DNA of 64,000 nt from Desulfonatronum sp. SC1 (GCF_003046795.1 NZ_PZKN01000001.1:186001-250000), one strand, 5' to 3'; counted from the first letter of the stretch, positions 1 to 10,760 are shown. Made by a program: numbers and translations. The notes: a model not told the origin generated them from the letters alone.

Positions 1-2
1 AG

Positions 3-875
3 GGGCGCAAGGTCCGCCTTGTATTACGCCCGGCTGCCGAGGATACCGGGATCGTCTTCGCCTTGCACGGCGATGACGGGGTTCGCTTCCACAGGCCGTC
101 CGCCGATGCCGTGGTGGAGACGACCATGGCCACGACTCTCGGGTTTGGCGGCCAGCGACTCGCCACAGTGGAACATCTTTTGGCCGCTGTCCGCGGCTTG
201 GAAATCGATAATTTGTTCGTGGAAGTGGAGGGAGACGAAGTCCCGATCATGGACGGCAGTTCGGCTTCTTTTATTTTCTTGCTCCGCGCCGCCGGTTTCC
301 GGCGGCAGAACAAACCCCGAAGGCTGCTGACCCTGAAGAAGCCCATTGAATTTCAACAGGACGGCAAATGGATCAAGGCGCGCCCCTCGAAGCGGCTGAC
401 CGTTGATTATACCATCAACTTCAACCACCCCATGGTCGGGACCCAGAAGTTTTTCGTGGAGTGCAACCCCGAAACCTTCACCCGGCATGTGGCCAAAGCC
501 AGGACTTTCGGGTTCATGCGCGAGGTCGAATATTTGCGGCGTAACGGATTGGCCTTGGGCGGTTCCCTGGACAACGCGGTGGTGCTGGATGAATACGGCG
601 TGATCAATCCGGAAGGGCTACGTTACCCTGATGAATTCGTTCGGCACAAGGTGTTGGATTTCATCGGAGACCTTTTCGTCCTCGGGATGCCCATGACCGG
701 CGATTTCGAAGTGTATTGCTCCGGCCATGCTCTGAATAACGCCTTTGCCAGATACATCGTGGAACATCAGGCCGATTATCTGGAAGTGGACGTCTGCGGC
801 GAACAGCCCATGCCCGCCGAGGTCGTTCTGCCCTCGCTGTCCGAGGTTCCCGTGACCTCCCAGGCGTGGAACTAA
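3..875 (+). CDS. lpxC: UDP-3-O-acyl-N-acetylglucosamine deacetylase LpxC (5' end outside window)
   Basis: LpxC is the zinc-dependent cytoplasmic enzyme that removes the acetyl group from UDP-3-O-acyl-GlcNAc, the committed step of lipid A synthesis. The frame is open from the first bases of the window and already reads like the LpxC N-terminus (R-K-V-R-L-V-L-R-P), so only about 15-20 residues are missing. The zinc-ligand helix EHLLAA is near nt 169, the second ligand cluster HKVLDFIGD near nt 646, and the catalytic-base motif SGHALNN near nt 720. The TAA stop at 873 is followed by a strong terminator, so lpxC is the last gene of its transcript. All expected catalytic motifs are present and the identification is firm. 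Confidence 0.96.
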   Translation, partial: GRKVRLVLRPAAEDTGIVFALHGDDGVRFHRPSADAVVETTMATTLGFGGQRLATVEHLLAAVRGLEIDNLFVEVEGDEVPIMDGSSASFIFLLRAAGFRRQNKPRRLLTLKKPIEFQQDGKWIKARPSKRLTVDYTINFNHPMVGTQKFFVECNPETFTRHVAKARTFGFMREVEYLRRNGLALGGSLDNAVVLDEYGVINPEGLRYPDEFVRHKVLDFIGDLFVLGMPMTGDFEVYCSGHALNNAFARYIVEHQADYLEVDVCGEQPMPAEVVLPSLSEVPVTSQAWN

Positions 876-910
876 ACCCGTCCCTCCTTGCGTCGCGTCA
901 GCGGCGTTTC

Positions 911-941
911 GCCCCGTTCGATTTCGAACGGGGCTTTTTTT
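911..941 (+). terminator. Rho-independent terminator after lpxC
   Basis: A near-perfect hairpin (GCCCCGTTCGA / TCGAACGGGGC) is followed directly by a run of seven T. It lies 36 nt after the lpxC stop codon and should end that transcript. Confidence 0.9.
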
Positions 942-960
942 ATGGGATTTTGCGCGACTG

Positions 961-990
961 TTGACACGTCTGATCCGAACTTGGCAATAT
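961..990 (+). promoter_or_regulatory. Candidate promoter for the 132-aa gene
   Basis: A consensus -35 hexamer TTGACA at 961-966 is followed after about 18 nt by an A/T-rich CAATAT at 985-990. The -10 is weak. Its position between the lpxC terminator and the next gene makes it the best visible promoter there. Confidence 0.3.
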
Positions 991-1087
991 CTCGGTTTGG
1001 TCAGCACCGACGCTGGGCGTATGGCGAGCCCGGCGATCTCCATGCCGGTTCAGCGGCGAAATATGTAACCATAGGGTTAGTAGTTTT

Positions 1088-1486
1088 ATGGACTTCCATC
1101 ACATCCGAGGTATTTTTTCACCGGAACGGCTGGAGGGGATTTTCCCGGCGCAACGAAGCACGGATTTTTTCGAGGCCCTTTACGGCGATGCCGACGAAGC
1201 GGCTTTCGACGTCAAGCTGGCCTTTGACGGCGTCGCGGCTGGCCGCTTGAACTTTCAGTTTCAACTGGTCCAGCGGCCGGGTAAATGTCTGGCCTGCAAC
1301 CTGACCTACGGGCTGCCCAAGGTCTTCACCCGCCATCCGGTTATCAACATGACCGGTCTCGTCGCGGACATCGCGGCTGCCCTGGACCTGCCCGCCTCCC
1401 GCCTGCAATGGAGCCTGGACCAGACCGAACCCCGCCGTCAGGATCTGCACGTCGTTCCCCTGCCTATTACGATCCTGCCGGAATAA
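1088..1486 (+). CDS. Conserved small protein of unknown function (132 aa)
   Basis: A 132-residue soluble protein that begins MDFHHIRGIFSPERL and has a compact alpha/beta-looking sequence with one C-L-A-C motif in the middle (near residue 62). The CxxC could bind a metal or form a disulfide, but it stands alone. I recall short proteins of this shape in sulfate-reducing Deltaproteobacteria, some carrying an implausible automatic name taken from an animal homeobox protein; that name should not be trusted. It has no signal peptide and no membrane segment. It is a single gene between the lpxC terminator and the convergent mtaB, whose end is 15 nt away. No function can be assigned. Confidence 0.75.
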   Translation: MDFHHIRGIFSPERLEGIFPAQRSTDFFEALYGDADEAAFDVKLAFDGVAAGRLNFQFQLVQRPGKCLACNLTYGLPKVFTRHPVINMTGLVADIAAALDLPASRLQWSLDQTEPRRQDLHVVPLPITILPE

Positions 1487-1501
1487 CCGCCGCATTCACG
1501 C

Positions 1502-2929
1502 TCAGTTCTCATTCCCTGATTCTCGGTCGCTCGGCTCATCCGTCGGGACGCACTCCAGGCCCCAGTCCCGACCCTTGAGCACCGCGCCAAGGGGGCGGAC
1601 ACGAATCAGTTCCCGAGTCCGAGGAAGGGCGTGCATTGTTCCAAACGTCGTTTCGCCGTCTTTCCGAGCGGCGTCTTTGTTCGTTTTTCCCTTGCTTCCT
1701 TCCGGCTGGCGGATCAGTCTGCAAGGCACGTAGTATTCGCATTTGCCCCGGTACGGGGCGGTTCCTTCCACCACCATGGTCACCGTGTCGCGCCGCTCGG
1801 CCAGAGCGCGGAGAAAGGCTCGGTGCTTGATGCCTGTCTGGGCGCGCAATTGGCGGGCTCGTTCCCGGCGAACCTCTTCCGGCACCTGGTCCGCGCGATC
1901 CGCCGCCGGGGTTCCGGGCCGAGGGGAGAAGGGGAATACATGCGCGTAAGTCAGGGGCAATGCGGCACAGAACTCCAGAGTTTCCCGGAAATGGGCGTCC
2001 TCCTCGCCGGGGAAGCCGGTGAGCAGGTCCGCGCCCAGGCCGTAGAGGCCCAACCGACGCTCTAGTCGGTCGCAGAACTCCAGGATGGTCTCGGGCTGGT
2101 AATGGCTCCGGCCCATGGCCTTCAAGACCGCCGGACTCGCGCTTTGCAGGGAAAGGTGCAGGTGCGGGCAGAGCAGGCGCGACCCGGAAATCACGTCTAG
2201 GGCCTTGGTTCCGAGCATGGCCGGGTCCAAAGAGCTGAGCCGCAGCCGGGCTCGCCGGCTCCAGTCCGGCGCGAAGGTTAGCTCCAAGGTCTGAACAAGA
2301 TCCCAGAAATCACACCGAGGCTCCAAGTCCCGGCCGTAAAGCCGCAAATTGACGCCGATCAGGCTGATTTCCCGAAATCCAGCCGCGAGCAGACGCCGGA
2401 CTTCTTCGATCACCTCCCCCGGCTCCCGGCTATGCCCCGGCCCTCTGGCCAGAGGCACGATGCAGTAGGTGCAGCCGTGGGAACAGCCGTCCTGGACCTT
2501 AACCTGGGCTCGGGCACGCCGGAAGTCCGAAACGCCGGCCAGCATGTCCCCGCCGGCCGTCGAACCTGGAAGCAACGCATCCACGGACTGTTCCACCAGC
2601 ACGTCCGGCCCTCCCAGAAGCCGCCCCCGATCCCGAGTTCCGAAAACCCCGATTACCCCGGAAAGGCCGCGCAATTCCGCACCAAAGGTTTGGGCCGCGC
2701 ACCCGGTGATCATGATCCCGGCCCCGGGCGCGGTCCGACGCAGGGCCGTCGCGGCCTTGCGCAGCTCGGCCACGGCCTTGGCGGTCACGGCGCAGGAATG
2801 GATCAGAATGACCTCGGCCTGAGCGGCCTCGTCGACCGGAACATGGCCTTGGCCGACCCAGTGCTCCAGAATGACCTGGGACTCGTATTGATTGACCTTG
2901 CAGCCGAAGGTGGTCAGGTGGAAACGCAT
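1502..2929 (-). CDS. mtaB: Radical SAM methylthiotransferase, MtaB type
   Basis: Predicted to add a methylthio group to the t6A37 base of tRNAs. The N-terminal methylthiotransferase domain supplies three cluster cysteines (C10 in FGCKVNQ, C46 in SCAVT, C77 in GCAAQ). The radical SAM domain carries CSHGCTYC (C149, C153, C156). FGCKVNQ and SCAVT favour MtaB over MiaB or RimO, which have slightly different signatures. The C-terminal TRAM part is recognisable but has an unusual basic insert rich in K, E and R around residues 400-420. I chose the ATG at 2929 because the family starts directly before the FGCKVNQ motif; an upstream ATG at 2956 would add nine residues. It lies downstream of mnmA, so two tRNA-modifying enzymes share a transcript. 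Confidence 0.88.
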   Translation of the reverse strand: MRFHLTTFGCKVNQYESQVILEHWVGQGHVPVDEAAQAEVILIHSCAVTAKAVAELRKAATALRRTAPGAGIMITGCAAQTFGAELRGLSGVIGVFGTRDRGRLLGGPDVLVEQSVDALLPGSTAGGDMLAGVSDFRRARAQVKVQDGCSHGCTYCIVPLARGPGHSREPGEVIEEVRRLLAAGFREISLIGVNLRLYGRDLEPRCDFWDLVQTLELTFAPDWSRRARLRLSSLDPAMLGTKALDVISGSRLLCPHLHLSLQSASPAVLKAMGRSHYQPETILEFCDRLERRLGLYGLGADLLTGFPGEEDAHFRETLEFCAALPLTYAHVFPFSPRPGTPAADRADQVPEEVRRERARQLRAQTGIKHRAFLRALAERRDTVTMVVEGTAPYRGKCEYYVPCRLIRQPEGSKGKTNKDAARKDGETTFGTMHALPRTRELIRVRPLGAVLKGRDWGLECVPTDEPSDRESGNEN

Positions 2930-2960
2930 GATTCGGATATTCTTTAAAAAAGGCAAAGGT

Positions 2961-4022
2961 TCAGGAACTGATCACGCCGCCGGCCAGTACTTGGCCCTCG
3001 TCGGAGTAGATCACGCCGATCTGACCTGGGGCGGTGGGTTCGCAGGTTTTGGGATAGGTCAGGGTGAGTGTTTCGGAGGGAGATGAGTGTGTTTCCTGGG
3101 GCGATGCCAAGCGGGCCGATTCGGGGCGTTGGCGGTAGCGGGTTTGCAGGCGGAGGTCCTGGGGCCATGCGGTTGGCGGGACGAGGAAGTTGATGGACTT
3201 CAGGCGGCAGGCGTTGCTGAGCAGCCGGGTCCTTTCGCCTACCACCAGGCGATTGGCGGTTACGTCCTTGCGCAGCACGTAGAGAGGTTCACTCCAGGCC
3301 ACGTCCAGGCCCTTGCGCTGGCCGATGGTGTATCGCCAAAGGCCCTTGTGTTCCCCAACGGTTCGTTCGTCTTCCAGCACGATGGAGCCGGGCGGGGCAA
3401 AGTCCGCAAGCAGCCGATCCGTAAGTCGTCGGGCCAGGAAATCCCGATAATCGTCCGGAATGAAGCAGACCTCCTGACTTTCGCCGGGCAGGGGCGGCGC
3501 GAGGCCCAAGCGCTCCAGTTCCGGAAGCACGTCCTGCTTGCGGCGGTCGGCCAGGGGGAAGACGGCCCGGGCCAACTGGGCCGGTGTGAGCAGGGCCAGG
3601 AAGTAACTTTGATCCTTAGCTGGGTCCGCGCCCCTCCAGAGGGCCGGGCCGTGGCCCGTGTGGATCAGACGGGCGTAATGACCGGTGGCCAGGGTTCGCG
3701 CCCCCTGTTCGCGCACTGCGTCCAGGAGCAGACCGAACTTGATCCGGGCGTTGCACCAGACGCAAGGGTTAGGCGTGCGGCCTTCCAGGTAGCTCTGGAC
3801 ATAGGGCGCGATCACCAGCTCCTCGAAGCGGGAGCGCAGATCCAGAACCTGGAACGGGACATCCAGGACGCGGCAGTTCTCTCGCAGGCCGTCCAGGACC
3901 TCGGGCGGGGTCGCATCGGCCAGTTGGGCGTGGACCGCGACAAGGTCGCGCTCCGGCCGCCGGAGCAGAGCCAGAGCCATCAGGCTGTCCCGGCCCCCGC
4001 TAACGGCGACGGCGACGGTCAC
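2961..4022 (-). CDS. mnmA: tRNA-specific 2-thiouridylase MnmA
   Basis: Catalyses ATP-dependent 2-thiolation of the wobble uridine in tRNA(Lys, Glu, Gln). The N-terminal PP-loop is SGGRDS (residues 8-13; many homologues have SGGVDS). The nucleophilic cysteine is C90 in PCVWCN and the persulfide cysteine is C186 in QEVCFIP, so the catalytic pair is complete. The 353-aa length is normal. The start codon overlaps the end of gatA by 4 nt, giving translational coupling. The gatC-gatA-mnmA-mtaB order groups tRNA charging with anticodon-loop modification. Confidence 0.94.
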   Translation of the reverse strand: MTVAVAVSGGRDSLMALALLRRPERDLVAVHAQLADATPPEVLDGLRENCRVLDVPFQVLDLRSRFEELVIAPYVQSYLEGRTPNPCVWCNARIKFGLLLDAVREQGARTLATGHYARLIHTGHGPALWRGADPAKDQSYFLALLTPAQLARAVFPLADRRKQDVLPELERLGLAPPLPGESQEVCFIPDDYRDFLARRLTDRLLADFAPPGSIVLEDERTVGEHKGLWRYTIGQRKGLDVAWSEPLYVLRKDVTANRLVVGERTRLLSNACRLKSINFLVPPTAWPQDLRLQTRYRQRPESARLASPQETHSSPSETLTLTYPKTCEPTAPGQIGVIYSDEGQVLAGGVISS

Positions 4023-5515
4023 GGGGCCTTTCGGGCGATCCCGGCGGGTAGGGGCAGTCGGGGCAGGCGCTGTTCCAGGACATGGCCGACCTGGAGCAGT
4101 AGGTCTTCCCGGAAGGCCGGTCCCAGAATCTGCAACCCCACGGGCAGACCGCTCCGCTCACCCAAACCAACGGGCAGGCTCAGGCCGGGGAGTCCGGCTA
4201 AATTCAGGGAAATGGTGAAGATATCGCTCAGGTACATCTGCAGCGGGTCCGCGGCCTTCTCGCCCAGGCCGAAGGCCGTGGTGGGCGTGACCGGGCCGCA
4301 GATCACGTCGCACTGCTCAAAGGCTTCCAGGAAGTCCCGCTGGATCAGGCGGCGGACCTGGGCGGCCTTCTTGTAGTAGGCGTCATAGTAGCCCGAGGAG
4401 AGCACGTAGGTGCCGAGCATGATCCGGCGCTGGACCTCTTCGCCGAAGCCCTTGCTGCGGGAGTTGCGGTACATGTCGATCAGGTCGCGGGTTTCCTTAT
4501 CCCGGTAGCCGTAGCGCACCCCGTCGAAGCGGGCCAGGTTTGAGCTGGCCTCAGCCGAAGCCACGATGTAGTAGGCGGCCACGGCATAGGGGGTGTGGGG
4601 CAGGGCGACCGGCACGCAGGTCGCGCCCAACTCCTCGGCCAAGGTCATGGCCTGCTTGCAGCGCTCAGCCACATCCGGCTCCAGGCCGTCCTCGCCCCAG
4701 AATTCCTTGGGCATGCCGATGCGTAGGCCGGAAAGGTCGGGCCGCTCGGCCAACAGGGCAGGGTAGTCCGGCACGGGCAGGTTGGCGCAGGTGGAGTCCT
4801 TGGGATCGTGACCGGCGATGACCCGCAGCAGCAGGGCAGCATCCTCCACGGTCAGGGTCATGGGGCCTATCTGGTCCAGGGATGAGGCGTAGGCCACCAG
4901 GCCGTAGCGGGAGACCCGTCCGTAGCTGGGTTTGAGCCCGACCACACCGCAAAAGGCAGCGGGCTGACGGATGGAGCCGCCGGTGTCCGTGCCCAGGGCC
5001 GCGAAGCCCATCCGCGCGGCCACGGCCGCGGCCGAACCGCCGCTGGAACCGCCAGGGACGGCGTCCAGCTTCCAGGGGTTGGCCGTGGGATGAAAGGCGG
5101 AGTTTTCCGTGGACGAGCCCATGGCGAATTCGTCCATGTTCACCTTGCCCAGGATCACGGCTCCGGCCTCGCGCAGCCGGGTCACGGCCTCGGCGTCGAA
5201 GCAGGGCGTGAAATCGGCCAGCATTCGCGAACCGCAGGTGGTTCGCATTCCGCGGGTGGTCAGCACGTCCTTGAGGGCCAGAGGGACGCCCCACAGGGGC
5301 TTGGTTGCCAGGCTGTCCGGCGTGGGGCCGACGTGGTCCATTTCCCGTGCCTGGCTCAGGGCCTCTTCGTCGGCCCGGGTGAGGAAGGCCCGGATGGAGG
5401 GCTCCAGGGCGTCCATCCGGGCCAGGCAAGACCGGACCACGTCCTCGACACGGACTTCGCCGCCAGCCAATCGACGGCGAATCTCGGTCATGGTGTACAA
5501 ATACGGTTCAGACAT
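4019..5515 (-). CDS. gatA: Glutamyl-tRNA(Gln) amidotransferase subunit A
   Basis: The amidase subunit of GatCAB liberates ammonia from glutamine for conversion of Glu-tRNA(Gln), and often Asp-tRNA(Asn), to the amide form. The amidase-signature triad is intact: K82 (LALKDVL), the cis-Ser of PGGSSGGS (about S157) and the nucleophile S181 in [12 protein letters not shown]. At 498 aa the length is typical. gatC lies 72 nt upstream on the same strand; gatB is not in the window. The C-terminus overlaps the start of mnmA. Confidence 0.96.
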   Translation of the reverse strand: MSEPYLYTMTEIRRRLAGGEVRVEDVVRSCLARMDALEPSIRAFLTRADEEALSQAREMDHVGPTPDSLATKPLWGVPLALKDVLTTRGMRTTCGSRMLADFTPCFDAEAVTRLREAGAVILGKVNMDEFAMGSSTENSAFHPTANPWKLDAVPGGSSGGSAAAVAARMGFAALGTDTGGSIRQPAAFCGVVGLKPSYGRVSRYGLVAYASSLDQIGPMTLTVEDAALLLRVIAGHDPKDSTCANLPVPDYPALLAERPDLSGLRIGMPKEFWGEDGLEPDVAERCKQAMTLAEELGATCVPVALPHTPYAVAAYYIVASAEASSNLARFDGVRYGYRDKETRDLIDMYRNSRSKGFGEEVQRRIMLGTYVLSSGYYDAYYKKAAQVRRLIQRDFLEAFEQCDVICGPVTPTTAFGLGEKAADPLQMYLSDIFTISLNLAGLPGLSLPVGLGERSGLPVGLQILGPAFREDLLLQVGHVLEQRLPRLPLPAGIARKAP

Positions 5516-5587
5516 GCAATGTCCTTCAATGATGTATTTTGATCGGTGGTGAGGAGAAAGAGGCGCGACACGCTAAGACGGCGCGAA

Positions 5588-5875
5588 TCAACCGATGATC
5601 CGGGGGACGATAAAGTAGCTGCCGTCGGTTTCCGGGGCGTTGCCCAGGAGTTCCTCCCGGCTGTACTCCATGCGGACCTCGTCTTCCCGGAACATCGTTT
5701 CGTGGGTCACCGGCGAATACAGCGGCTCCACCCCGGAGGTGTCCAGTTCGTTGAGCTTCTGCATATAACCGAGAATATTATTGAATTGAGCCGCGAATTG
5801 TTCCACCTTCTTCGGCTTCAGGTTTAGCTTGGCCAACCCGGCCACTTTGGCCACTTCATCAACACTAATGCTCAT
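5588..5875 (-). CDS. gatC: Glutamyl-tRNA(Gln) amidotransferase subunit C
   Basis: A 95-aa GatC, the small belt-like subunit that stabilises the GatA-GatB interface. Family features are the N-terminal [12 protein letters not shown] helix and the C-terminal segment that includes a Y-F-I-V-P motif. The ATG at 5875 is preceded by a good ribosome binding site (AAGGAG, 7 nt upstream); a longer frame reaching 5995 would add about 40 residues that do not belong to the family. It is the first gene of the gatC-gatA-mnmA-mtaB run and starts 88 nt after the lipoprotein gene ends. Confidence 0.95.
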   Translation of the reverse strand: MSISVDEVAKVAGLAKLNLKPKKVEQFAAQFNNILGYMQKLNELDTSGVEPLYSPVTHETMFREDEVRMEYSREELLGNAPETDGSYFIVPRIIG

Positions 5876-5963
5876 GCATTCTCCTTGTTCGTACTGCTTT
5901 AACTCTATCCGTGATTCCATCCAGAGGAACATGTCCTTGATTTCGCACAGTATCGCACGGCCA

Positions 5964-7934
5964 TCATCGCGCGTACCGTTCCCTGACCCGGTCAAGCTGG
6001 TTGCGCAGAACCATGGGATCGACCAGGTTCAGTCCTTGGCTCGTGGGTTGGAACAGGAAGAGGTCTTGACGGGCTTGGCCTTGGTCGTTCCAGGAGAGGG
6101 GGGCCATGCTCCAGTCGAAGTCCGTGACGGCGGCCAAATAGGTGTTCAAGCGGTTCGGGGCGCTGGTCTGGGCCGCTTGGCTGATGCGGGCGGCGAAGCG
6201 GACGAAGTCGTAACCCAGGGCTATCCAGAAGTCCGGGTCTTGACCGGTGGCTTGCATGACCTCGGTCAGGGAGCGGGCCGCGGGCGCTGGATTGTCCGGC
6301 CACCAAGCGCCGGGCATCGCGGCCAGGCGAAAATATTGGAGTTCCGTATGCCGAGGCCGCTGCAACCAGGCTTGGCTCCAGAGTTCCGGACCCAGGATCA
6401 GCAGGCGCGGCTCGTCGTAGTAGAAGAACTGTGGCAGGAGCACTTCGGCGTCGCTCAGGTTGTCCGGAATGAACACGGCCTGGAACGGCGGCCTGGGCAA
6501 TACAGCCCTTTCCTGGCGCCCACGGCGCTGCTGGGCCGGGACGCCCAGCAGCGAGGCCACGGCCTCGCCCCATTTTTCGTGTCGGCCGGGTTGATAGCTT
6601 TGGTGTCCGGTGATTTGTCCGCCCATGCTGATCACTTCCCGGGTGAACATCTCTCCCAAGTGCTCGCCGAAGCGATCTTGGGGAAAAAGCACGGCTAAGC
6701 CGGAAATGTCCAGTTGCCGCAAGGCCAGGTCAGCCAGGGCGTGGATCTGGTCTTGCGGGCCGGCGAAGAACCGCCAGGCATTTCGGCCCTCCTCGGCCTC
6801 GCCCATGGTGGGCAGAAAGGTGAAAAAATGGCGCTGGGAAGAAATATTCGCCCCATGCAGCCGGTCCCAGGCTTCGCGCTGGATCGGGCCGCCGACGACT
6901 CGGCATTCCGGGGCCATGGCCGTCAGGGTTCCCTGGATGTCCGAGTCCTGGGCGTTGGCGATCTCCAAGCGCACCGGATAGCCGTTCTTCTCAAGCGCGT
7001 CGCGTCCGGCTTCTGCTCCTCGGACAACCTTCCAACCGGTTTCGGCCAGGGGGCCGTCCAAGGGCAGAACAAGGCCGATGCAGATACCGGGCGTTCCGAA
7101 GTGCTCCTGCAGTTCGTCGAGGTCCTCGACAAAAGGCCGGGAATCGGCCCACTCACCTTGCTGCAGGAGGCGCTGCATGGCCGCCCAGGTCTCAGGCCAT
7201 TCTCCCGGAAGTTGTCGGGCTTCGCGACGGCGCTGTTCCCAGGCGAATACGGAGTTGGGAAAGACGGCCGTCTCCGCGGATGGGACTCGCTCCACAAACC
7301 GTTGGAGCGACGCATCCGGGATTTCCCTGACGATCTGGACCACGACCCGTTCCAGTTCGGCCTTGGCCTGGGCATCCGGGGCAGCGGCGTGCAGGTCGAC
7401 GAAGAGGGGGGGCAAGGGGTCGTAGTCCCGGTGCTGGCGATACATTTCCGAGAGTCGGACCCCGGCGGAGGACCGCAGGGACCACGGGGATTCCGGCTGC
7501 CGCAGGATTTGAAGCAGATAGTCCTCGGCCTGATCCTCCTTGCCCTGACCCAGCAGGGCCAGGACTCGGTACTCATGCCAGAACCACTCCAGGCGCAGTT
7601 TCGGGTCCAGCAGGGCCCAGCGGATCAGGGCGTCCTGGGCGCGGACGTAGTCCTGGGTCTGTAGGGAACTGATGGACAGCCGCTCCCAAGCCAGGTCCAG
7701 TTGGCGGTGATCCAGCGGCTCGGACACCAGGACGTCGTAAAGTTGTCGACTGCGCCGGTAATCCCTGGCCTGCCATGCCGCGTCGGCTTGCAGAAGCAGC
7801 CCCTGGACGGTTTCTTCCGTGGGTGGCGGGGGAACGGGGGGCAGGCGTTTCTTCTCGACGCAGCCACCGGCGAAAAAGACCGGGATGAGCAGGAGAAGGA
7901 TCAGGATTTCGCGTAGAGCAAGTTGGTGAACCAT
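5964..7934 (-). CDS. Large outer-membrane lipoprotein, LpoA / periplasmic-binding-fold type
   Basis: A 656-aa predicted lipoprotein. A hydrophobic signal ends in F-A-G-G-C (lipobox-like, Cys near residue 25) and is followed by a proline-rich linker. The first half is TPR-like helical sequence. The second half (from about residue 310) reads like a Leu/Ile/Val-binding periplasmic fold ([15 protein letters not shown], and later the RHFFTFLP and YQPGRHEKW segments). This two-part design matches LpoA, the activator of class A penicillin-binding proteins, and proteins annotated as penicillin-binding protein activators in Deltaproteobacteria. The start at ATG 7934 places the signal sequence correctly; the frame stays open upstream to 8078. 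The role in peptidoglycan synthesis is inferred from architecture only. It is separated from dnaK by a terminator. Confidence 0.8.
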   Translation of the reverse strand: MVHQLALREILILLLLIPVFFAGGCVEKKRLPPVPPPPTEETVQGLLLQADAAWQARDYRRSRQLYDVLVSEPLDHRQLDLAWERLSISSLQTQDYVRAQDALIRWALLDPKLRLEWFWHEYRVLALLGQGKEDQAEDYLLQILRQPESPWSLRSSAGVRLSEMYRQHRDYDPLPPLFVDLHAAAPDAQAKAELERVVVQIVREIPDASLQRFVERVPSAETAVFPNSVFAWEQRRREARQLPGEWPETWAAMQRLLQQGEWADSRPFVEDLDELQEHFGTPGICIGLVLPLDGPLAETGWKVVRGAEAGRDALEKNGYPVRLEIANAQDSDIQGTLTAMAPECRVVGGPIQREAWDRLHGANISSQRHFFTFLPTMGEAEEGRNAWRFFAGPQDQIHALADLALRQLDISGLAVLFPQDRFGEHLGEMFTREVISMGGQITGHQSYQPGRHEKWGEAVASLLGVPAQQRRGRQERAVLPRPPFQAVFIPDNLSDAEVLLPQFFYYDEPRLLILGPELWSQAWLQRPRHTELQYFRLAAMPGAWWPDNPAPAARSLTEVMQATGQDPDFWIALGYDFVRFAARISQAAQTSAPNRLNTYLAAVTDFDWSMAPLSWNDQGQARQDLFLFQPTSQGLNLVDPMVLRNQLDRVRERYAR

Positions 7935-8009
7935 GCAACCGCCTTGAAGTGGAGACTCTGGAGCATCGTGGCAATTAATGGACGAGATGAGACAGCGGGC
8001 GTCGCGAGC

Positions 8010-8045
8010 AAAAAAAGCCTGACCCGCGTTAACGCGGGTCAGGCT
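8010..8045 (-). terminator. Rho-independent terminator of the hrcA-grpE-dnaK operon
   Basis: A perfect 14-bp palindromic stem (GCCTGACCCGCGTT / AACGCGGGTCAGGC) is followed on the minus strand by seven T. It lies 57 nt after the dnaK stop codon and before the next gene. Confidence 0.93.
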
Positions 8046-8101
8046 TGAGGTATAGGGATACGGCAAACAGCCTGTCAAGGCGACGGCATCCCGCGTGGTC
8101 T

Positions 8102-10033
8102 CTACTTGACCTCGGTGTAATCCGCGTCCACGACGTCGTCGTCCTTCTTCGGACCGCCCTGCGGGCCTCCCTGCTGATCGCCTGGTTGCGGTCCAGACTG
8201 GGGACCGGCTTGGCCGCCCTGTTCTCCGCCGCTCTTCTGGGCGTAGAGTTGTTCGGCCAGCTTGTGGGATGCCTGGGCCAACTCTTCGGAAGCCCGGCGG
8301 ACTTCAGCCTCGTCATCGCCTTCCATGAGCTTCTTTAGATTTTCGATCTTAGTTTCGATCTCGCCGCGTAGCACGGAATCCAACTTGTCGCCCAGGTCGT
8401 TGATGGATTTTTCCGTGGCGTAGATCAGAGAGTCGGCGTGGTTGCGGGCTTCGATGAGCTGCTGTTTCTTCTTGTCCTCGTCAGCGTGGGTCTCGGCGTC
8501 CTTGACCAGGTTCTGGATTTCGTCCTCGGACAGGCCGCTGGAAGCGGTGATCCGGATGGACTGCTCCTTGCCCGTGCCCAGGTCTTTGGCCGAGACATTG
8601 ACGATGCCGTTGGCGTCGATGTCAAAGGCCACCTCCACCTGGGGCATGCCCCGGGGAGCGGGCGGGATGCCGGTCAGCTCAAAACGGCCCAGGGTTTTGT
8701 TGTCCCCGGCCATGGGCCTTTCGCCCTGGAGCACGTGGATGGATACCGAGGGTTGGTTGTCCGCGGCGGTGGTGAAGACCTGGCTCTTGCGGGTCGGGAT
8801 GGTGGTGTTGCGCTCGATGAGCTTGGTGCAGACCCCTCCCAAGGTTTCGATGCCCAAAGACAGTGGGGTGACGTCCAAAAGCAAGACGTCCTTGACGTCC
8901 CCGGCCAGTATCCCGCCCTGAATGGCCGCGCCCATGGCCACGACTTCGTCCGGATTTACGCCCTTGTGCGGTTCGCGGCCGAAGAAGTCCTGGACTTTTT
9001 TCTGCACCAGGGGCATGCGGGTCATCCCGCCGACCAGGATTACTTCGTCGATGTCCGAGGTCTTCAAGCCGGCATCGGCCAACGCTTTTTTGCAGGGTTC
9101 GATGGTTCGGTCCACCAAGTCTTCCACCAACTTGTCCAGTTTGGCGCGGGAGAGCTTGATCAGCAGGTGCTTGGGGCCGTTTTGGTCTGCGGTGATGAAG
9201 GGTAGGTTGATTTCCGTCTCCATGGAGGTGGAGAGTTCTTTTTTTGCCTTTTCCCCGGCTTCCTTGAGCCGCTGCAGGGCCATGCGGTCCTTGGACAGGT
9301 CGATGCCGTTGTCCCGCTTGAACTCACTGACGAGGTAATCGATGACTCGGTGGTCGAAGTCTTCGCCGCCCAGGAAGGTGTCGCCGTTGGTGGCCCGGAC
9401 TTCAACAACGTTGTCGCCGACTTCCAGGATGGAAATGTCGAAGGTTCCGCCGCCCAGGTCGAACACGGCCACCTTTTCGTTCTTTTTCTTGTCAAAGCCG
9501 TAGGCCAGTGAGGCCGCGGTGGGCTCGTTGATGATCCGCTTGACCTCCAGTCCGGCGATCCGCCCGGCGTCCTTGGTGGACTGCCGCTGGCTGTCGTTGA
9601 AGTACGCCGGCACGGTGATCACGGCCTCGGTCACGGTTTCTCCCAGATAGGCTTCCGCGTCGGACTTCAGCTTCTGCAGGATCATCGCGGAAATTTCCGG
9701 GGCGCTGTACTTTTTGCCGTTGATGTCAACGTAGCAATCGCCGTTGCTCCCCTCGACGATCTTGTATGGGCAGCTATCCTTCCAGGATGTGATTTCCTTG
9801 GCGTCGAAACGCCGACCCATCAGTCGCTTGATGGCGAATACGGTCTTTTCCGGGTTGGTGACGGCTTGGCGCTTGGCGATCTCACCGACCAGCCGCTCCT
9901 TGTCGGTGAAGGCCACGATGGACGGAGTGGTTCGCCCGCCTTCGGGGTTAGTGATGCACTTGGGCTCCTTGCCTTCCATCACATAGACGCAGCTATTCGT
10001 CGTCCCCAGATCGATACCGATGATTTTTCCCAT
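8102..10033 (-). CDS. dnaK: Molecular chaperone DnaK (Hsp70)
   Basis: Complete Hsp70 of 643 aa. The actin-like ATPase domain opens with [12 protein letters not shown], contains the phosphate-2 loop [11 protein letters not shown] and the adenosine motif [10 protein letters not shown], and is joined by a V-L-L-L-D-V-T-P-L linker to the substrate domain. The C-terminal lid ends in a Gln/Gly-rich tail and a D-A-D-Y-T-E-V-K terminus close to the usual EEVK-type end. A strong AGGAGG site precedes the ATG. It is the last gene of the hrcA-grpE-dnaK operon, so its stress induction should follow HrcA release from CIRCE. dnaJ is not in this window. Confidence 0.98.
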   Translation of the reverse strand: MGKIIGIDLGTTNSCVYVMEGKEPKCITNPEGGRTTPSIVAFTDKERLVGEIAKRQAVTNPEKTVFAIKRLMGRRFDAKEITSWKDSCPYKIVEGSNGDCYVDINGKKYSAPEISAMILQKLKSDAEAYLGETVTEAVITVPAYFNDSQRQSTKDAGRIAGLEVKRIINEPTAASLAYGFDKKKNEKVAVFDLGGGTFDISILEVGDNVVEVRATNGDTFLGGEDFDHRVIDYLVSEFKRDNGIDLSKDRMALQRLKEAGEKAKKELSTSMETEINLPFITADQNGPKHLLIKLSRAKLDKLVEDLVDRTIEPCKKALADAGLKTSDIDEVILVGGMTRMPLVQKKVQDFFGREPHKGVNPDEVVAMGAAIQGGILAGDVKDVLLLDVTPLSLGIETLGGVCTKLIERNTTIPTRKSQVFTTAADNQPSVSIHVLQGERPMAGDNKTLGRFELTGIPPAPRGMPQVEVAFDIDANGIVNVSAKDLGTGKEQSIRITASSGLSEDEIQNLVKDAETHADEDKKKQQLIEARNHADSLIYATEKSINDLGDKLDSVLRGEIETKIENLKKLMEGDDEAEVRRASEELAQASHKLAEQLYAQKSGGEQGGQAGPQSGPQPGDQQGGPQGGPKKDDDVVDADYTEVK

Positions 10034-10117
10034 GTTTTTGATTCCTCCTGAACATAATGGATATTTTTGATCAAGTTAAGGTTGATTGTCCGCTTGTAAA
10101 GGGGCGGGTGAAAATAA

Positions 10118-10729
10118 TTATCCGGCGCATTCCATGCTGACCAGCACCTTGGCCGGACGCAGCAGCCGACCCTTGAGGCGATAGCCTTTTTGAACCACTT
10201 GGCAGACCTTGCCGGGCCCAAAGTCCGGATGCGACTGTTGAGCCAAGGCTTCGTGCCAAGCAGGGTCGAAATCCTCCCCGGCCAGCCCCAAGGGCTCCAA
10301 CTCGTGGCGGGCGAGAATATCCAGAAACAGTTTGCGGGTCATTTCTACACCGCTGAGCAGTTCCTTCCCCGTGCCGGTCTTGCCGCCGTGTTCCAGGGCC
10401 AGGTCCAGGTTGTCCAGCACCGGAAGCAGGTCCTCCAGCACGGATTCCGTGGCGAATTTGCAAAAATCGTCTTTTTCTCGCTGTAAGCGTTTTTTCAGGT
10501 TTTCGGTGTCCGCGGCCATGCGCAGCTTTTCATCCTGAACCTGGGCCAAGAGGCGGCAGTTGGGACAGACTTTTCCCTCGCAGAGCCGGATCAACTGTTC
10601 CTCGTCGATCAGCTCCGATGTTTCGTTTTCCCCAGGCTCGTGCGCGACATCCTCAATATCAATGTTTACGCCCACGGTATGGTCCGTCTTGTTTGCCGCC
10701 TCGGCGTAAGGATTATTTTTCTGGGACAT
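10118..10729 (-). CDS. grpE: Nucleotide exchange factor GrpE
   Basis: GrpE dimers release ADP from DnaK. The long N-terminal coiled coil (about residues 60-105) and the C-terminal beta domain, with the GPGKVCQVVQKGYRLKGRLLRPA segment spread over residues 175-198, are typical. The 203-aa protein carries an unusual cysteine cluster in its N-terminal region (C50, and CPNC at 55-58) just before the coiled coil, which could bind a metal or act as a thiol switch. The gene sits between hrcA and dnaK with short gaps and should be transcribed with them. Confidence 0.95.
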   Translation of the reverse strand: MSQKNNPYAEAANKTDHTVGVNIDIEDVAHEPGENETSELIDEEQLIRLCEGKVCPNCRLLAQVQDEKLRMAADTENLKKRLQREKDDFCKFATESVLEDLLPVLDNLDLALEHGGKTGTGKELLSGVEMTRKLFLDILARHELEPLGLAGEDFDPAWHEALAQQSHPDFGPGKVCQVVQKGYRLKGRLLRPAKVLVSMECAG

Positions 10730-10760
10730 GCGTTCCTCCTTGCGAATCTTCCCATCATTA

